Shown here: in pieces, positions 24,289 to 35,478 of the stretch
How positions within the stretch are numbered: position 1 is the stretch's first letter
Layout: each line of letters opens with the position of its first letter
Assembly: GCA_028564675.1 (NCBI GenBank)
Contig: JAOVVO010000226.1
Coordinates: forward strand, 46,292-110,291
Length of the DNA stretch: 64,000 nucleotides
Direction: 5' to 3'
Origin: Onchocerca lupi
Lineage: Eukaryota; Nematoda; Chromadorea; Rhabditida; Onchocercidae
Notes under the pieces: generated by a model
The model's input: the letters and a program-made list of their open reading frames with translations, nothing else
Database searches by the model: none
Told to the model about the DNA's origin: nothing
Translations under genes and position numbers: made by a program

Positions 24289-26312
24289 TTAACACTTATA
24301 AGCTCGGTTAATCTTATTAATATCACTTAATGAAAAATCAGCACTTTTACCCATCAATGGGGTAATTGCTTGAATTCTCGCTTCTATTGTATTTTTTCCA
24401 TTACGACTACCTTCCGTTGATTCATAATGCATGATAGAGAAATAATCGTATCTTTCACCATAATACGATAGTCTTACTGAGGTAAGCTTTTCGAAGTCGG
24501 TACGAGCACCTGAAAAAAGGGATGGGACAGTTTCATTCAACGAAACTTCTGTAAATTTTTCTGAAATTTTGAATTTTTTTATATGTATTATGCGTTTTGA
24601 ATTATAGTGGATAACTTCAGTTTTTTCATCTGAATATATAACTGAGCTTTCAAATAGTTAAACATATAAGCTGCTTGATGAGGACAAGAAATTCTCATGG
24701 ATTAGGTTTAACAGTAAGCTTTCTCATGCAGAGAGTGCCTCTTATGATGATAGCGATTTTCGTATTTTTCCCCCTTAATCAGATAGCTGAGTCACTAATT
24801 GCCAGTTGTTTACGTGAAAGGATTCATCTGAACGGAATTTATTAACTAAGGGAGGTCACAATAGCCATATGCAAACAAAAAATCCATGAAGATCAGAAAA
24901 ATTAAAATAGGGTTCACCAAAATTTCAGCAAGTTTAATACTGGTTATTAATTGAAAAGTTCAAGAAAATTAATAATTAAAAATGAAAAATTTAGAAGGGA
25001 AATCAAGAGTTAATATCGGCAATGATAATATTAAGAGAAAGATTTGCCAGGTATAATATTTTGCCACAAAATATCAACGAAATAATCGCGATCATCACGT
25101 TGATGCTCATGGATGAAACCGATCACGTGCATGAATTCATGAATTACGGTTGCATAATTTAGGCATTCATCAGCGAGTGATACTTGTTGTGGACCTCCTC
25201 CAACATGAGCAAAATCAGCAAAACATCTACAATTCAAAGATACATTTGATTGATCCAACAAATGATAAACTTTCTGATAACTGACGAATGATAGAGCAAA
25301 TGGGATGATAAGGGTAAATATCTGTCAGAATTATCAATGATATTCTATCGTTGAATGTTTCAGAAAGAAGAAGACATATTCACGATGTCAGCCTTCAAAT
25401 CTCTCCAAATTCAGTCAAATACTAATTAGCTTAATCGACTAGCGAATAGAAATTGAGAATAATTTCTGGCAATTAATATTAAGAAGGATGAAGTGTGCAA
25501 ACAAAATTATATTTATACCCGTCAGTTTTAGAGATAATAATATAATCTGTATCAAATAGTTGTCGAGGGACGAAACGAATACATGTGCGTGCGGCATAAG
25601 CAGCCATTGCACGAGCAATTATTGCACGCTGATGAAGAGCTATAAGAAATTATTTAATTTATTAAATTCTTTTCTCCTTTTTTTACTTCGAATTTCATAT
25701 TTGATTTTTAAATTCCAACTTTTCTGCTTGCAAAAGTAGAAACTCTTATTCCACACTCAACTTCTGAAGAGATATAAGAATGATTGATGGCTCCAATATT
25801 TGAAATTGAAATCAATATTTCGAGAAAGGAACTCGAAGAATTTTAATGATGTACTATGTTAATTAATTGACACATCAATTAACAGTGATAAAAACTGATA
25901 AGCTTACTATAAGCGGAAGACATAATATATGGAATACGTCCATTTGGCCATTTATCATTTTCAAAAATCACTGCAGAACCCCGCTTTTTCCTCTAAAAAA
26001 TGTGAAGATCAAAAGGAGAAACTTGGCAGTTACCTCCCATTTACTCATTTATTGATATCTTTCACAAATACAATTTATAAGTAATGTACATAGCATTTCA
26101 ACAAATTTCAAAATTTTACGAACCTTTGATGGAAAACGCTGGTCGTTTCCTGAAATTCGAAGTGGCTCACTAGTATTGACAAAATTTGCATTAAAAAAAT
26201 CTACTGAATTCAAAAATTGATGCTTATTTGCCAATGCCACTGAAATGAATGATAGCAATGGCAGTCTTAAGAATAGTATCGCAGGTATCAAAAGCCTGGA
26301 TAAGGAATACAT
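24289..26312 (-). CDS. Astacin (M12A) zinc metalloprotease, NAS-type, secreted
   Basis: Five exons, minus strand: 26312-26124, 25992-25908, 25639-25519, 25226-25048 and 24509-24289; 264 residues. A hydrophobic signal segment spans roughly residues 5-27, a short propeptide ends at the furin-like site RKKR (64-67), and the catalytic domain begins near WPNGRIPYIMS. The zinc site is HEFMHVIGFIHEHQRDDRD (His161, Glu162, His165, His171) and the Met-turn is SIMHY with Tyr220. The chain stops at INRAYKC, right after the catalytic domain, with no EGF, CUB or ShK tail. Astacins of this kind act in secretion, cuticle remodelling, hatching or digestion; the exact role here is unknown. The frame is also open upstream to an ATG at 26408 that would give another hydrophobic N-terminus. 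Intron 4 appears to use a GC donor. Confidence 0.93.
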
Positions 26313-26995
26313 CTCAATTTTCAGAATGATTTTTAATAGTCGCAATCCGTGATAATTATGGATAGTGTTGACAGTAATGATGATTGTTATTACAAGAAAC
26401 CAAAGCAATATTATATGTATAACAATTTCATGTGCTTGTTATAAGCTACTCAAGCTTTATTTACCGGTCTAGTCCAACCCAGACAACTTTCGGATAACAA
26501 AGGTACAAATATCTTCCGTTATTCTTTTCTATTTTCCCGAACAACCAGTTTTTCTCCACTTCTACGCTTCGATCTATTCATAACAAACATTAAACAACAA
26601 TATATACATAACCGGAAACTTTTCATCCAACAGGATAATTCAACTACCAATAGTTAGCTATGTAAATAATTTGTACGATACAAACAATATGAAGTCTTTT
26701 TTCCTTTCATTGAAATTTATGACAAATAATCCCATGTGTTTTAGAAGGAGGCGCATATGTTCAGATTGTTATGAAAAGATACAAAATACTCGCACCGGAC
26801 TTGAAGAACAAGCACGACTTTGGCATAAGCAAACTTTTCAGTTTCTATTTTGATGAAAAAGATGTCCTCAGTATTCTTTTTTTCTCTCTATTCATTATCG
26901 ATAAAATTGAATTTTAATTTGTCGTGAATTCTATAAAAAACTTAGTTTCAAATGTTGTGCAAATAAAAGACTTAAATTCTACATTTATTTGATAA
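26313..26995. other. Intergenic, nothing firm
   Basis: Upstream of the astacin gene and bordering the Helitron island. The ORF at 26671-26853 (+) contains a basic Cys-rich patch (RRRRICSDCYEK) but no recognisable domain and no splice context. It may be chance or a decayed exon. Confidence 0.4.
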
Positions 26996-27760
26996 CTAGC
27001 TGGACTCCGCGTGGCCGATCCAGTTAGTCTATGGGGGGCCGGCCATGCTTGTTCGTTTTTTAAAATCTTAAGCCTTCGAAAGTTCTTAAAACACGCGTCT
27101 TATCTATATTAATTCAAAATCTTAGATATTGGAAAGTCCTTACCTACTGCTTTGGAATTTCGACACAACGCTGCATTCGAATGTTTTTGTACACGCGTTG
27201 CTGTAGCTCAGCCTGGTTAAGTGAAAAAAAGAAAAAAGAAAGCAAATGTTTTTAGTGTTGGGGGAAAAAACTGATACTTTGAAATTTAATTCGTAGTTTG
27301 GTTGGATTGGAGACTGAATCTTGCTGTTGTGATTAGGCTAGGTCAGCAATAGGTGTGAGGAGATTTTTTGTGTCTTCTGTGACAGAAATGAATGCTGTTG
27401 AGAAATGCTTTATTGATTGATGAAGAGTGTTTCATCGTAACAAATAAATATCAGGGAACATCTAGGTAAATTAATCACTGGATTATTCTATCCATTTTCG
27501 ATAATAGAGAAGAATACTATTCAAGTGAATTGTCCGATTATTGCTACTATTATGACACCTTTGAATTGTTGAACTGGAACCCTTGGAACTCCAAACTGCT
27601 ACTGTTGCAGCGTCGATCTTTGTCCTTTATCTGTGAATTGGAGCGTTTTGGTGCTAAACATGCTTGTCGATTCTTTGAAAATATGTCGCCCCACTTGACT
27701 TTTAGTATTTCTTGTTTACAATTATTGTCATGGCGTAATTGTCATCTTTCAGTTTTCGCC
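26996..27760 (+). repeat. Dispersed Helitron-related repeat, copy R4
   Basis: This is the 3'-terminal part of the Helitron and the most complete copy of the repeat family. Its right half (27430-27760) matches R2 and R3. Its left half plus part of the right (26996-27620) matches R1 in inverse. It contains GGGGGGCCGGCC at 27038 and a tRNA A-box-like string at 27202-27221. Confidence 0.75.
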
Positions 27761-27779
27761 CACATCTAATATGTTTAAT

Positions 27780-29290
27780 TTCACAATACTTATGGGTATA
27801 CAATATTTTTTGTTGTTCATTGTCTGTGTAGATATGGGATTGTCGGCAAACCAGATACTCTACAGGGAATTGAGTATAGTGATTGTCTGGTTTGCCGACT
27901 CTAGAACAAGCAACATATAATTGTCCATGTGAGAAGCAATCCGTCTCTAGATCGCACAATTCTAAAGATTGATCCTGAGTTTTGTTGTCGGTAAATGCAA
28001 ACGGCAATCGAATTGGTAATTGCAATCTCTTCAAACCGAAATGGCATATCAGTTGGAATCATAGGAATGCGAGGAATAAGGACATCTTTACCTTTGAAAG
28101 GTCCTGTCAAGACTGTTGCCTCTACGAAATTGCTCATTAATTTTTTTACTGCAAAACCGCGCCGTTGCAAAGTTTTGGCTGGTTGTTATTTCGCGATATG
28201 ATAAATGGCACACCGATTTTTAATTGCAGTACGTGCGGTGGCATCCCTGGCAGATCGAGTGAATTCATAAATTCTGTTGGATAATGAATCGCTTCATCTG
28301 CTTCCAGAACAGTGTCGACGAACTTGTATGTGACTGTCTCGCTTTGAATATCAGAATGTATGACATCGTTAAGTTCGTCGATGTCTTTGTTCTTGGCCAC
28401 AAGAATAGCTCGTCCACTCAGCCAGTCGTGATTCTTATAAATGGTTTGAATATCGGGAAATATTTTTTTAAACCAACTCTTCTTTTGACGTTACTAAATT
28501 GCAGAAGTTATGAGGCAATAAAATTCGTCTTGTGGTCAGATAACCGGCACCTTTCCGTTCTCAATTTCCAGCGATTGATGTGAGAATATTCAAGCTGATC
28601 GATTGTTTTTTAGCTGAATACGCATATTTGTAGATAATTTGAACATCTTTACGTGTCGCCAAAAGTACAGTATTTCACTCATTTCGTCAGTTGGTATCGA
28701 TCGAGAAATTACATATAATGTTCGCCTGAAATCTCCTGCAAGCAATATTAATGAGTTCCAAAATGATCTAATATTTTCACGCAAATCTCGCAATGATCGA
28801 TCAAGAATCTCGACCGATTTTTTGTGCGCCATTGTATATTCATCCCAAACAGTAAGTTTGCATTTTGCAATACTTTTCCCATGCCGGATGTTTTGGAAAT
28901 ATTCATGTTGGAGTTTCAATGAATTGCATGCTCAGTGGCAATTTCAAAGCGGAATGAACAGTACTTCCACCTGGCAGCAATGTTGCAGCTATTTCGGAAA
29001 TGCAAGAGCTAAGACTATGCCATTTTGGGATCGAATTGTTGCCAGAATCAATCTAATTGGGAATGTTTTACCAGTTCCTCCTGGAGCATCTAAAAAGAAG
29101 ATTCCTCCAACTTCCTTATTGATGGTTTGCATTATTTGATCGCAAATGCCTTTTTGCTCAAACATTAGCTTAGGAATATTTGATTGCACTATGACAAAAG
29201 ATCGGTCATGTTGTAATTTTGTTCGCAACGCAATTCTACATCGAGCGAAGCAGCAGCAGATCGATTCGGTGATGGCATTCCCAATTGATT
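27780..29290 (-). pseudogene. Helitron PIF1-type helicase, C-terminal half, frameshifted
   Basis: Fragments in several minus-strand frames line up in the order expected of a Helitron helicase. First is SNIPKLMFEQKGICDQIM, followed by the Walker A motif FFLDAPGGTGKT (near 29130-29060). Then come WDEYTMAHKKS (Walker B, near 28840) and LILLAGDFRRTL (near 28740). DELNDVIHSDIQ, NYPTEF-like HYPTEFMNSLDLPGMPP, VLIPRIPMIPTDMPF and FSHGQLYVACSRVGKPDN follow toward 27870. Several frameshifts and a large N-terminal loss make it non-functional. The intact protein would be a Rep-helicase driving rolling-circle transposition. The similarity to the host PIF1 helicase is weaker than to Helitron proteins. Confidence 0.9.
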
Positions 29291-29830
29291 GAGAACTTTT
29301 ATTCGCTATTTGTAAGCAATAGTTATAGATAGATAGATAAACATAAACAAATAAAGGTATAATATGAATAAAATTTAAAAAAGAAGGAATTAGTATCAAT
29401 TATGTTAAATTATAAGTCACCAATCTTTTGATGGATTTGAATATTTAATCTATGGAAAAATGAAGAAAGTTATGAGTTAATATCTTAACATTAAATTTAC
29501 ATCAAATTAAATTAAACCAAAATTAAGTCGAAGATTAACTGAGCAAAAAGATTGATTCTCAGAAATATTTAGAATTAATATAATAAAATTTCTTCAGGTT
29601 AAATTGATGCCTTTTTCAAACAAATTAAACTAGTTTTTACTAAAGGAAAATAATTTCAAATTCAAATTATAACAGGTGTTTAAAATTTTTTTTCTGATTC
29701 GTTGCAGATGCAAAAATTTTTATATTCATATGCCATATCAAAAAGCATTTTAATTTTTTTTTATCACTTTTTTCCTTCTTTCCTTGGATAAATCCAAAAA
29801 TGTAATAAGTAATGTAATAAGCATAGCAAT

Positions 29831-29850
29831 AGAGAGAGAGAGAGAGGAGG
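29831..29850. repeat. AG/GA microsatellite
   Basis: Ten AG units from 29831, followed by an imperfect purine-rich run to about 29880. Confidence 0.9.
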
Positions 29851-29959
29851 TAGAGGGAGAATGAGAGAGAAAAAGGAAGGCCGAGTCAATAAACTCTGCC
29901 TCCTCACTTACTTTTAGTTGTCACGCACGTGACATTGAAAAAAGTATGTTTATATAAGA

Positions 29960-30075
29960 GCACTCGCCTATTCGAATGTAAGGTTGTGTCAAAATTTGAA
30001 AAGGATCGGTGAGAACTTGCAGAGATCATTGAGAAGTAACAGATGGCATTTACATTTTTATTTATCTCGACTCGA
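29960..30075 (+). repeat. Dispersed repeat fragment, copy R5
   Basis: Matches R1 around 397-545: ATTCGAATGtaaGGTTGTGT, then GTCAAAATTTGAAA, then ACATTTTTATTTAT, with the middle shortened. Its orientation is that of R1 and opposite to R4. It marks the far side of the Helitron island. Confidence 0.55.
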
Positions 30076-30504
30076 TTACAGAAGAAAATTACGGAATAAA
30101 TAAGGGAAAATTTTTGGCAACAAACGGAAAATAATAGCATGTCACAAAGTACAATGTACAAAAGAGAAGATAGATTAAATTCAAACAGTTTGCAAAAAAT
30201 ACATATAAATGAGGTAAAAGTTTATATATATTTCATAATGAGATTTGTAATCCATTCAAAATTGGAATTAGCTTTTATTCCTCCACTGAATTATTTCTTC
30301 TTTACTTTTTCTTTTTTTTTCCAACTTCCCGTTTCCACCTCACTTCTTGACTATTCAGGAACAATGACTTGATATTTTTCTGTGTAACATGAAAAAACGA
30401 GATCCTATATGTTGAGCGAAATTCCATAACTTCTTACTTTATCTACTCACAAATTAAAAAGCAACATTGTTTACTAAGTAAAATATATTTCGATTTCATT
30501 TAAT
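30076..30504. other. Intergenic, nothing recognised
   Basis: AT-rich DNA downstream of the transthyretin-like gene. The ORF at 30139-30372 has no features. Confidence 0.45.
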
Positions 30505-31411
30505 TTAGATATCCGAATCATCCAGAAAAACTTTACCGATATTCAAGAGTTTTGGCATAAATACTTTAGTTAATGCAAATTGCGTCTTCCTTGTTGAACT
30601 ACTTTTTTCTAATACTGACCGCAAAACACTAGGACATTTGTGCTCAACAATGATATATGGATCTGGCGTATTGAATGGACCAAAATCAGCTCCACATCCA
30701 GAAACCATAAATGAACCATTGGACTGGGACCAAGTTCGACCCATCTGATCGTGGTCCTCCCATGGTAATGCTGCAAAAAAATTACATGAGATCATGAGGC
30801 AATAAAATTAGTTTAATGAATTCAATAGTATTGTTTCAGTAACAGTTCAAACTTTCGAGATATGATTAAGTCACATGATATAGTTAAGACATGCTATATG
30901 CAAACGATAAAGGAGAGAATTTGAAAGCTAATGTTTAATTAGAAAATAGGAAATCTGCTTGTTAAAATAACTACTAATTAGTCAGACTGCGAAAATTAAG
31001 GCCATCAATCAACTCCTGACGGTCAAATGGGTAGTTTATTAACGCTCCTTCAGTTGGTTATTCTTTCAATTTCCATTATCTGAAAAGAAAAATTAACTGC
31101 AAATACTAGCGCTATGCTATTGTACCTGAGTATTGACTATGATCTATCAAGAAATGATCTTTTCTTTCTCTTTCTCCTTTGTGCCTGATATAGTCGGTAT
31201 ACATAATAATTAAGCACTTAACATGCAAAATGAACATACTACAACCAAAAATCTTACGGTCTTCATCCTTCAAATCAATCTGCACGTTCCCCGCTAACAT
31301 AGGTTTTTGTGGACAAACAAGAGTACCAATAATTTGCATACATTCCGATTTGCCGTAAATTCTTGATGACAAAAGAATAAGCAAAAGTGCTGCCACTAAC
31401 TGATGATCCAT
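30505..31411 (-). CDS. Transthyretin-like (TTR/DUF290) secreted protein
   Basis: Two exons, minus strand: 31411-31258 and 30770-30505, joined in phase 1 to give 139 residues. Residues 1-20 (MDHQLVAALLLILLSSRIYG) look like a signal peptide. The mature part shows the nematode TTR-like pattern: IIGTLVCPQKPMLAGNVQI for the first strands, LKDEDPLPWEDHDQMG at the junction, then GSFMVSGCGADFGPFNTPDP and YIIVEHKCP. This family is very large and almost confined to nematodes; members are abundantly secreted, and a few bind engulfment receptors or act in signalling. No specific ligand can be assigned. A single long intron (487 bp) interrupts the conserved Asp-Pro. The ORF continuing through the intron in the exon 1 frame is a read-through artefact. 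Confidence 0.92.
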
Positions 31412-32633
31412 TATTTCACATGGAGCGAATTCAAAAAAATTTCAACAAGAACCTTAATCTTTGCTAAATGAAGTTTTTTCTCCTGAAAATCTGAGACACC
31501 AACCGTCGTATTTCCTTATACCAAAAAGAAAATTACTGAGAATTATTATAACATAAGTGCTGTTTGTTCTTTGATTCTCATTTTTTATAGATAAGTTAGG
31601 AAGGAAAAAGAAGGGAAGAAACACATCTTCAAATTCATTTTTTGGAAGTATATAAATTATAGGCTCAATTATCGAATTTTAATGAATGATCTAGTGTGCT
31701 TCCGAAATATGCTAAATAATAAGAAAATCATAGTCTATTCAAAGTGATTATTCATATTGGCAATTCAGGACTTCTTAAGCAAGAAATAATATCGCATCAA
31801 TGAATCTAACCGAGAATATCACGTAAAATCACCTCAAAAAAATAGATATATCCTAATGTGCAAAAACTCATCAATCGTACTTTCAACGATAAAATCAAAT
31901 TTTATTTCATGTTCACCGTATTCACTAACTTTTAGCAAAATAAATTCACTAAAGTAACAAAATTATTCATTTGAAATTGCAGGAAAAAAATATACTGCTT
32001 AGCTAAATTGACAACATTGACTGCAATATGTTCACTCTTTCTAATTTCCCATGACAGTAGCTAACTGCCAAAATTTAAGTTATCATTAAAATACAACTTT
32101 TTACTTAAAGCTTCAAGTTCACCAGCCCAAATAAATGCGCTATCCTACAAATACTAAAGTGGCTCAAAGTGAAAAAAAAAAGAAAAAATTTGCAATCTGA
32201 AAGATACCAACAATATCTCCTCCTGAAGAATACTGAACAAGAGACACATACAATCGTCTCAATTTCCTTATCACATGAAACGCTGTATTGGGGAAAAAAA
32301 AAAAAACCAACTCAACATAAACGTATTACCAATATTTCGCTAACTATAGTCTAGTAAGTTGCTCAACCGAATAAAACCAAAATTCTTAGGATTTTAAAAC
32401 CGTTATAAAATATTAAAATATACAGAGATATAGACAGAATCATAATATGGCGTAAAGCAGAATATCATCGTATACAAAAACATTAATTCTTTATGAAAAA
32501 AATTTCCATTTTGACTAATTACTGTAAAGTTTCTATTTTATTAATTATTGTATTACAATGTCAGAAATATTTTAAACACAATTATAATGTTTTCGAAATT
32601 TGTATAAAAATCTTCCCTTCCTTTATTCTTCTT
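31412..32633. other. Intergenic, nothing recognised
   Basis: AT-rich DNA between the UBE2F 3' end and the TTR-like 5' end (both minus strand), with A-tracts near 32169 and 32297. The short ORF at 32169-32354 is Lys-rich because of these tracts. Confidence 0.45.
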
Positions 32634-34498
32634 TCACCGACAAAAACGAACAATGTAATCGCGTACTTTCGCAATATATGCATCCTGAAACAAAATAATT
32701 CAAGTGAAGAAAGGCAACATAATTTTAAATGCAAATAAGGTAAATTTATATGATATTACAAAAGAAACTATTAATAATATGGAACAAGAATCTCGTATTA
32801 AATCAAATCCAGACGATTCCATTATATGATTGAGATTGATAATAAATTCAACCTATTTGTGGTTTGTGTCAAATGTTATTTTTCCTTTAATTTAGTAAGT
32901 TGGGGTGAGAAAAATCATACATATATTGCAGAATAGAGCGTAATATGTATTCACATGGTGGATTTGAAAACGATCTGAATTTTTTTAGATCAATTTTCAT
33001 ATTGTCGATTAAGATATTATGCTTGAGATTGAATTAATTATCTCAGGTTTTAAAATTTGCAAATCATACCAAATGATTCAGCATTAATAGTTGAAGTTTA
33101 ATTTTTTCAGCTTTAAGTTATATCAATGCCACAATCATTCTTTTCAGATTTAATTAAAATTTGAGAATGGAATTATGAAAATGATATAAAAATTAAATCA
33201 CCTTATTTGTAGACCACTGTTGAGCAGCTGCTGCATTAAGAGCGTCATCAAAATCGATCAAATCAGTGAAAAGACTGTCCAAGCCAAGTACAACATCAAT
33301 CAATCTGCGAGTTGGCATCCATCCTGAAATCAGAAAAACCTTTTCAGGAGAATAACACTTTACCATAGTTCTAGATTTCTCATTCATAGGACAATCTTTT
33401 CATTGAAATACTAAAGCAAAAATTTGACACGAACTGTAATGTCTTAATTTTATTGATTGAACAACAGTATATTCTAAACATTAATCTTTTACCCATTAAC
33501 TGCACGCCACTTTTACATTTTCACGTTTATGTCAGAAGAGTTTAGGCACATACCATAACCATCAAGACTATTTTGTCGCAATAACGACAAGCATATGGAG
33601 CCTTCTTCAGTTATGTTTGGGTGCCATACACGTGTTAAACACTTCACCACGGGTGGTACATTGTTATATTCGGGTGGTACTACTATAGTGAATTTGAATA
33701 TTCCACCCTGAAATTATATTCACTTGTTACAAGTATAGATTGCAAACTTCGTTACTTAAAAATAGAAAATTAAAAAGTTATAATTCTTGTCGAATAGTTC
33801 ACAAAAATGACGAATAATCAGCAATAAAATTACTTTTTTTCTAATGGTTTTTCTCTATATTCCGTATCACTAAAAGTAAAGAAATTCTATGTGATTTCTA
33901 TCACTCATACTTGAAATTACAAAAATACAATCAGTTTGTCGGTACACATTATTTTAAGCAATAAGCAACATACTTTATAAATTCCTTCAACTGGTGAAAC
34001 GATAAGTTCCATATTATGCAATGCAGATGTTGACGGAAAATGCAGCTTACACGATGGCACTTTTTTAAGACTTGATTCAAGCTCTTTTATTTCTAAAAGA
34101 GGATTTTTACAAAATTATCAACAAACATCAAAGTGACACATTATACATCAGTTTAATATCAACGTAATCACCAACTAATTGGCGAGACCATCATATGATG
34201 CAAGCAACATGATTCAGATGCACTATCCACAGTCACACTAAAATCATACATCAATGAGATCGCATATATCAAACTAATAAAAAGGAATATACTACGCAGT
34301 AATTAACAATATTCGCCAATACAACTAGATAGATAACACAAACACACATTTTGACTACTTCTATATAAAATAAAATTTGAATGATACTGATGAAAAAATA
34401 CAACCTTGCGATAATAATTTATCCCGGATTGATATGCGTGTACCCAAATATGTTTTTTCTTCATCCACACCATTGATCCGTTTTTGAAGATTCAACAT
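32634..34498 (-). CDS. UBE2F: NEDD8-conjugating enzyme E2 (UBE2F)
   Basis: Five exons, minus strand: 34498-34405, 34092-33974, 33707-33554, 33323-33202 and 32684-32634; all phases close and the product is 179 residues (human UBE2F is 185). The N-terminal tail starts MLNLQKR and leads to ISIRDKLLSQEIKELE, as in UBE2F and unlike ordinary ubiquitin E2s. The E2 core shows VWHPNITEEG with the HPN tripeptide, then GSICLSLLRQNSLDGYGW with catalytic Cys110, and LDSLFTDLIDFDDALN. UBE2F takes NEDD8 from the UBA3-NAE1 E1 and, with RBX2, neddylates cullin 5 (family knowledge). The alternative, UBC12/UBE2M, fits less well because the DGYGWMPTR segment matches UBE2F. The ATG lies 12 nt after a strong acceptor. 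Confidence 0.95.
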
Positions 34499-34510
34499 TG
34501 CACTGACTAT

Positions 34511-34522
34511 CTGCAAGAGAAA
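34511..34522 (-). other. Probable spliced-leader acceptor of UBE2F
   Basis: TTTCTCTTGCAG on the minus strand ends at 34511 and leaves a 12-nt leader before the ATG. Confidence 0.6.
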
Positions 34523-35448
34523 AATATAAATACGATAACCAATCCTCAATCCAATTTCTAAATATAGACAATATCCAGAAAATAGATATCTTTAGATCAA
34601 AGACACAACAATTTTCGCCTTAGATCATTTTATATTTATTAACGATGATCATGCATATATTTATTGTGATCTTAAAATAAAATTTACAAGATGAAAACAG
34701 AAAATAAAATAAAATAAAAGATCTGGTGAGAATAAAAAAGTTTCAACTTAATATGAAAAGTTACATCTTAAGGGATGTCGTAAAGCTATCGATTTATGAC
34801 GTCTCTTATGAAGCGTAAGTTTGTTATGTATAAAAGGCAATATTTTACACAGTTTCGTGTCACGTAAAGCAACACGCGATACCACGCATATATACGTGAA
34901 CTACATATAATATAGATATATGTGAAGTAAGCGTTGAAATGTCCAGTAAACATCATTTAAGGCGATGTTAAGGCGTGTAAATATCATTAGCCAACAGCCA
35001 ATCGAATTTGGCTCATTGAATGATTTCATTCTATCACTTTATCAGCTGTGACAATATTTTTTATCACTATCATTCTTTATCTTCTCAAAAGCCCGCTACT
35101 CTTACCCTCAATTTCTATCATTTCCTCAACGAGCGGCCAAAGATATCCAGAATACATACGACTTGGAGATATTCAGAAAATCTCTTAATCCTTCTTTCCA
35201 ACCTGTCACCTTGCTGCCTAAATTGTATATCATTTTCTTATGTTTCGTTCTCCTCACACTATTTCCAAGTGCTGTTTGTCTTTAACCTCTCTTGTGATAC
35301 TCTTCAATTCCATATACTCTCTCACTTGATCAGAAAAACGGAGCCAGAAAGCAGTTCCTGTAGCTTCTGCTAATCGATCCGGCGTCTTCGGTTGACCTTT
35401 GCTTCCACATGTCCCGAATGTTGGAGTGCTTTTAAGTGATTTCATCAG

Positions 35449-35477
35449 TTTTTTTTTTTTTTTTTTTTTTTTTAAAG
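35449..35477 (+). other. T25 tract and acceptor directly before a start codon
   Basis: Twenty-five T residues (35449-35473) are followed by AAAG. The acceptor AG would leave a leader of one nucleotide before the ATG at 35479. This is an extreme polypyrimidine tract for a trans-splice site. Confidence 0.5.
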
Positions 35478-35478
35478 G

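Larger units (their letters stand above)
26996..30075 (-). mobile_element. Degenerate Helitron island
   Basis: On the minus strand the element ends with a small stem (CTGGA ... TCCAG) followed immediately by CTAG at 26999-26996 and then T, matching the 3'-terminal rules of Helitrons (3' hairpin, CTRR end, insertion between A and T). The minus-strand helicase pseudogene lies 5' of this end, in the expected order. The far border is uncertain: a fragment of the same terminal region (R5, about 29960-30075) lies there in opposite orientation. No Rep (HUH nuclease) half is visible, so only the helicase part survives. It cannot be autonomous. Confidence 0.7.

Noticed and set aside
27202..27221. A functional tRNA gene
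   Set aside because: Only the D-arm-like part matches; no anticodon arm, T-loop or B-box follows, just an A-rich stretch.
28639..29139. 166-codon plus-strand ORF
   Set aside because: It is the antisense shadow of the minus-strand Helitron helicase fragments.
35020..35373. 117-codon plus-strand ORF upstream of the small basic gene
   Set aside because: Rich in Ser, Leu, Phe and His from pyrimidine-rich DNA, with no features; more likely 5' regulatory sequence.
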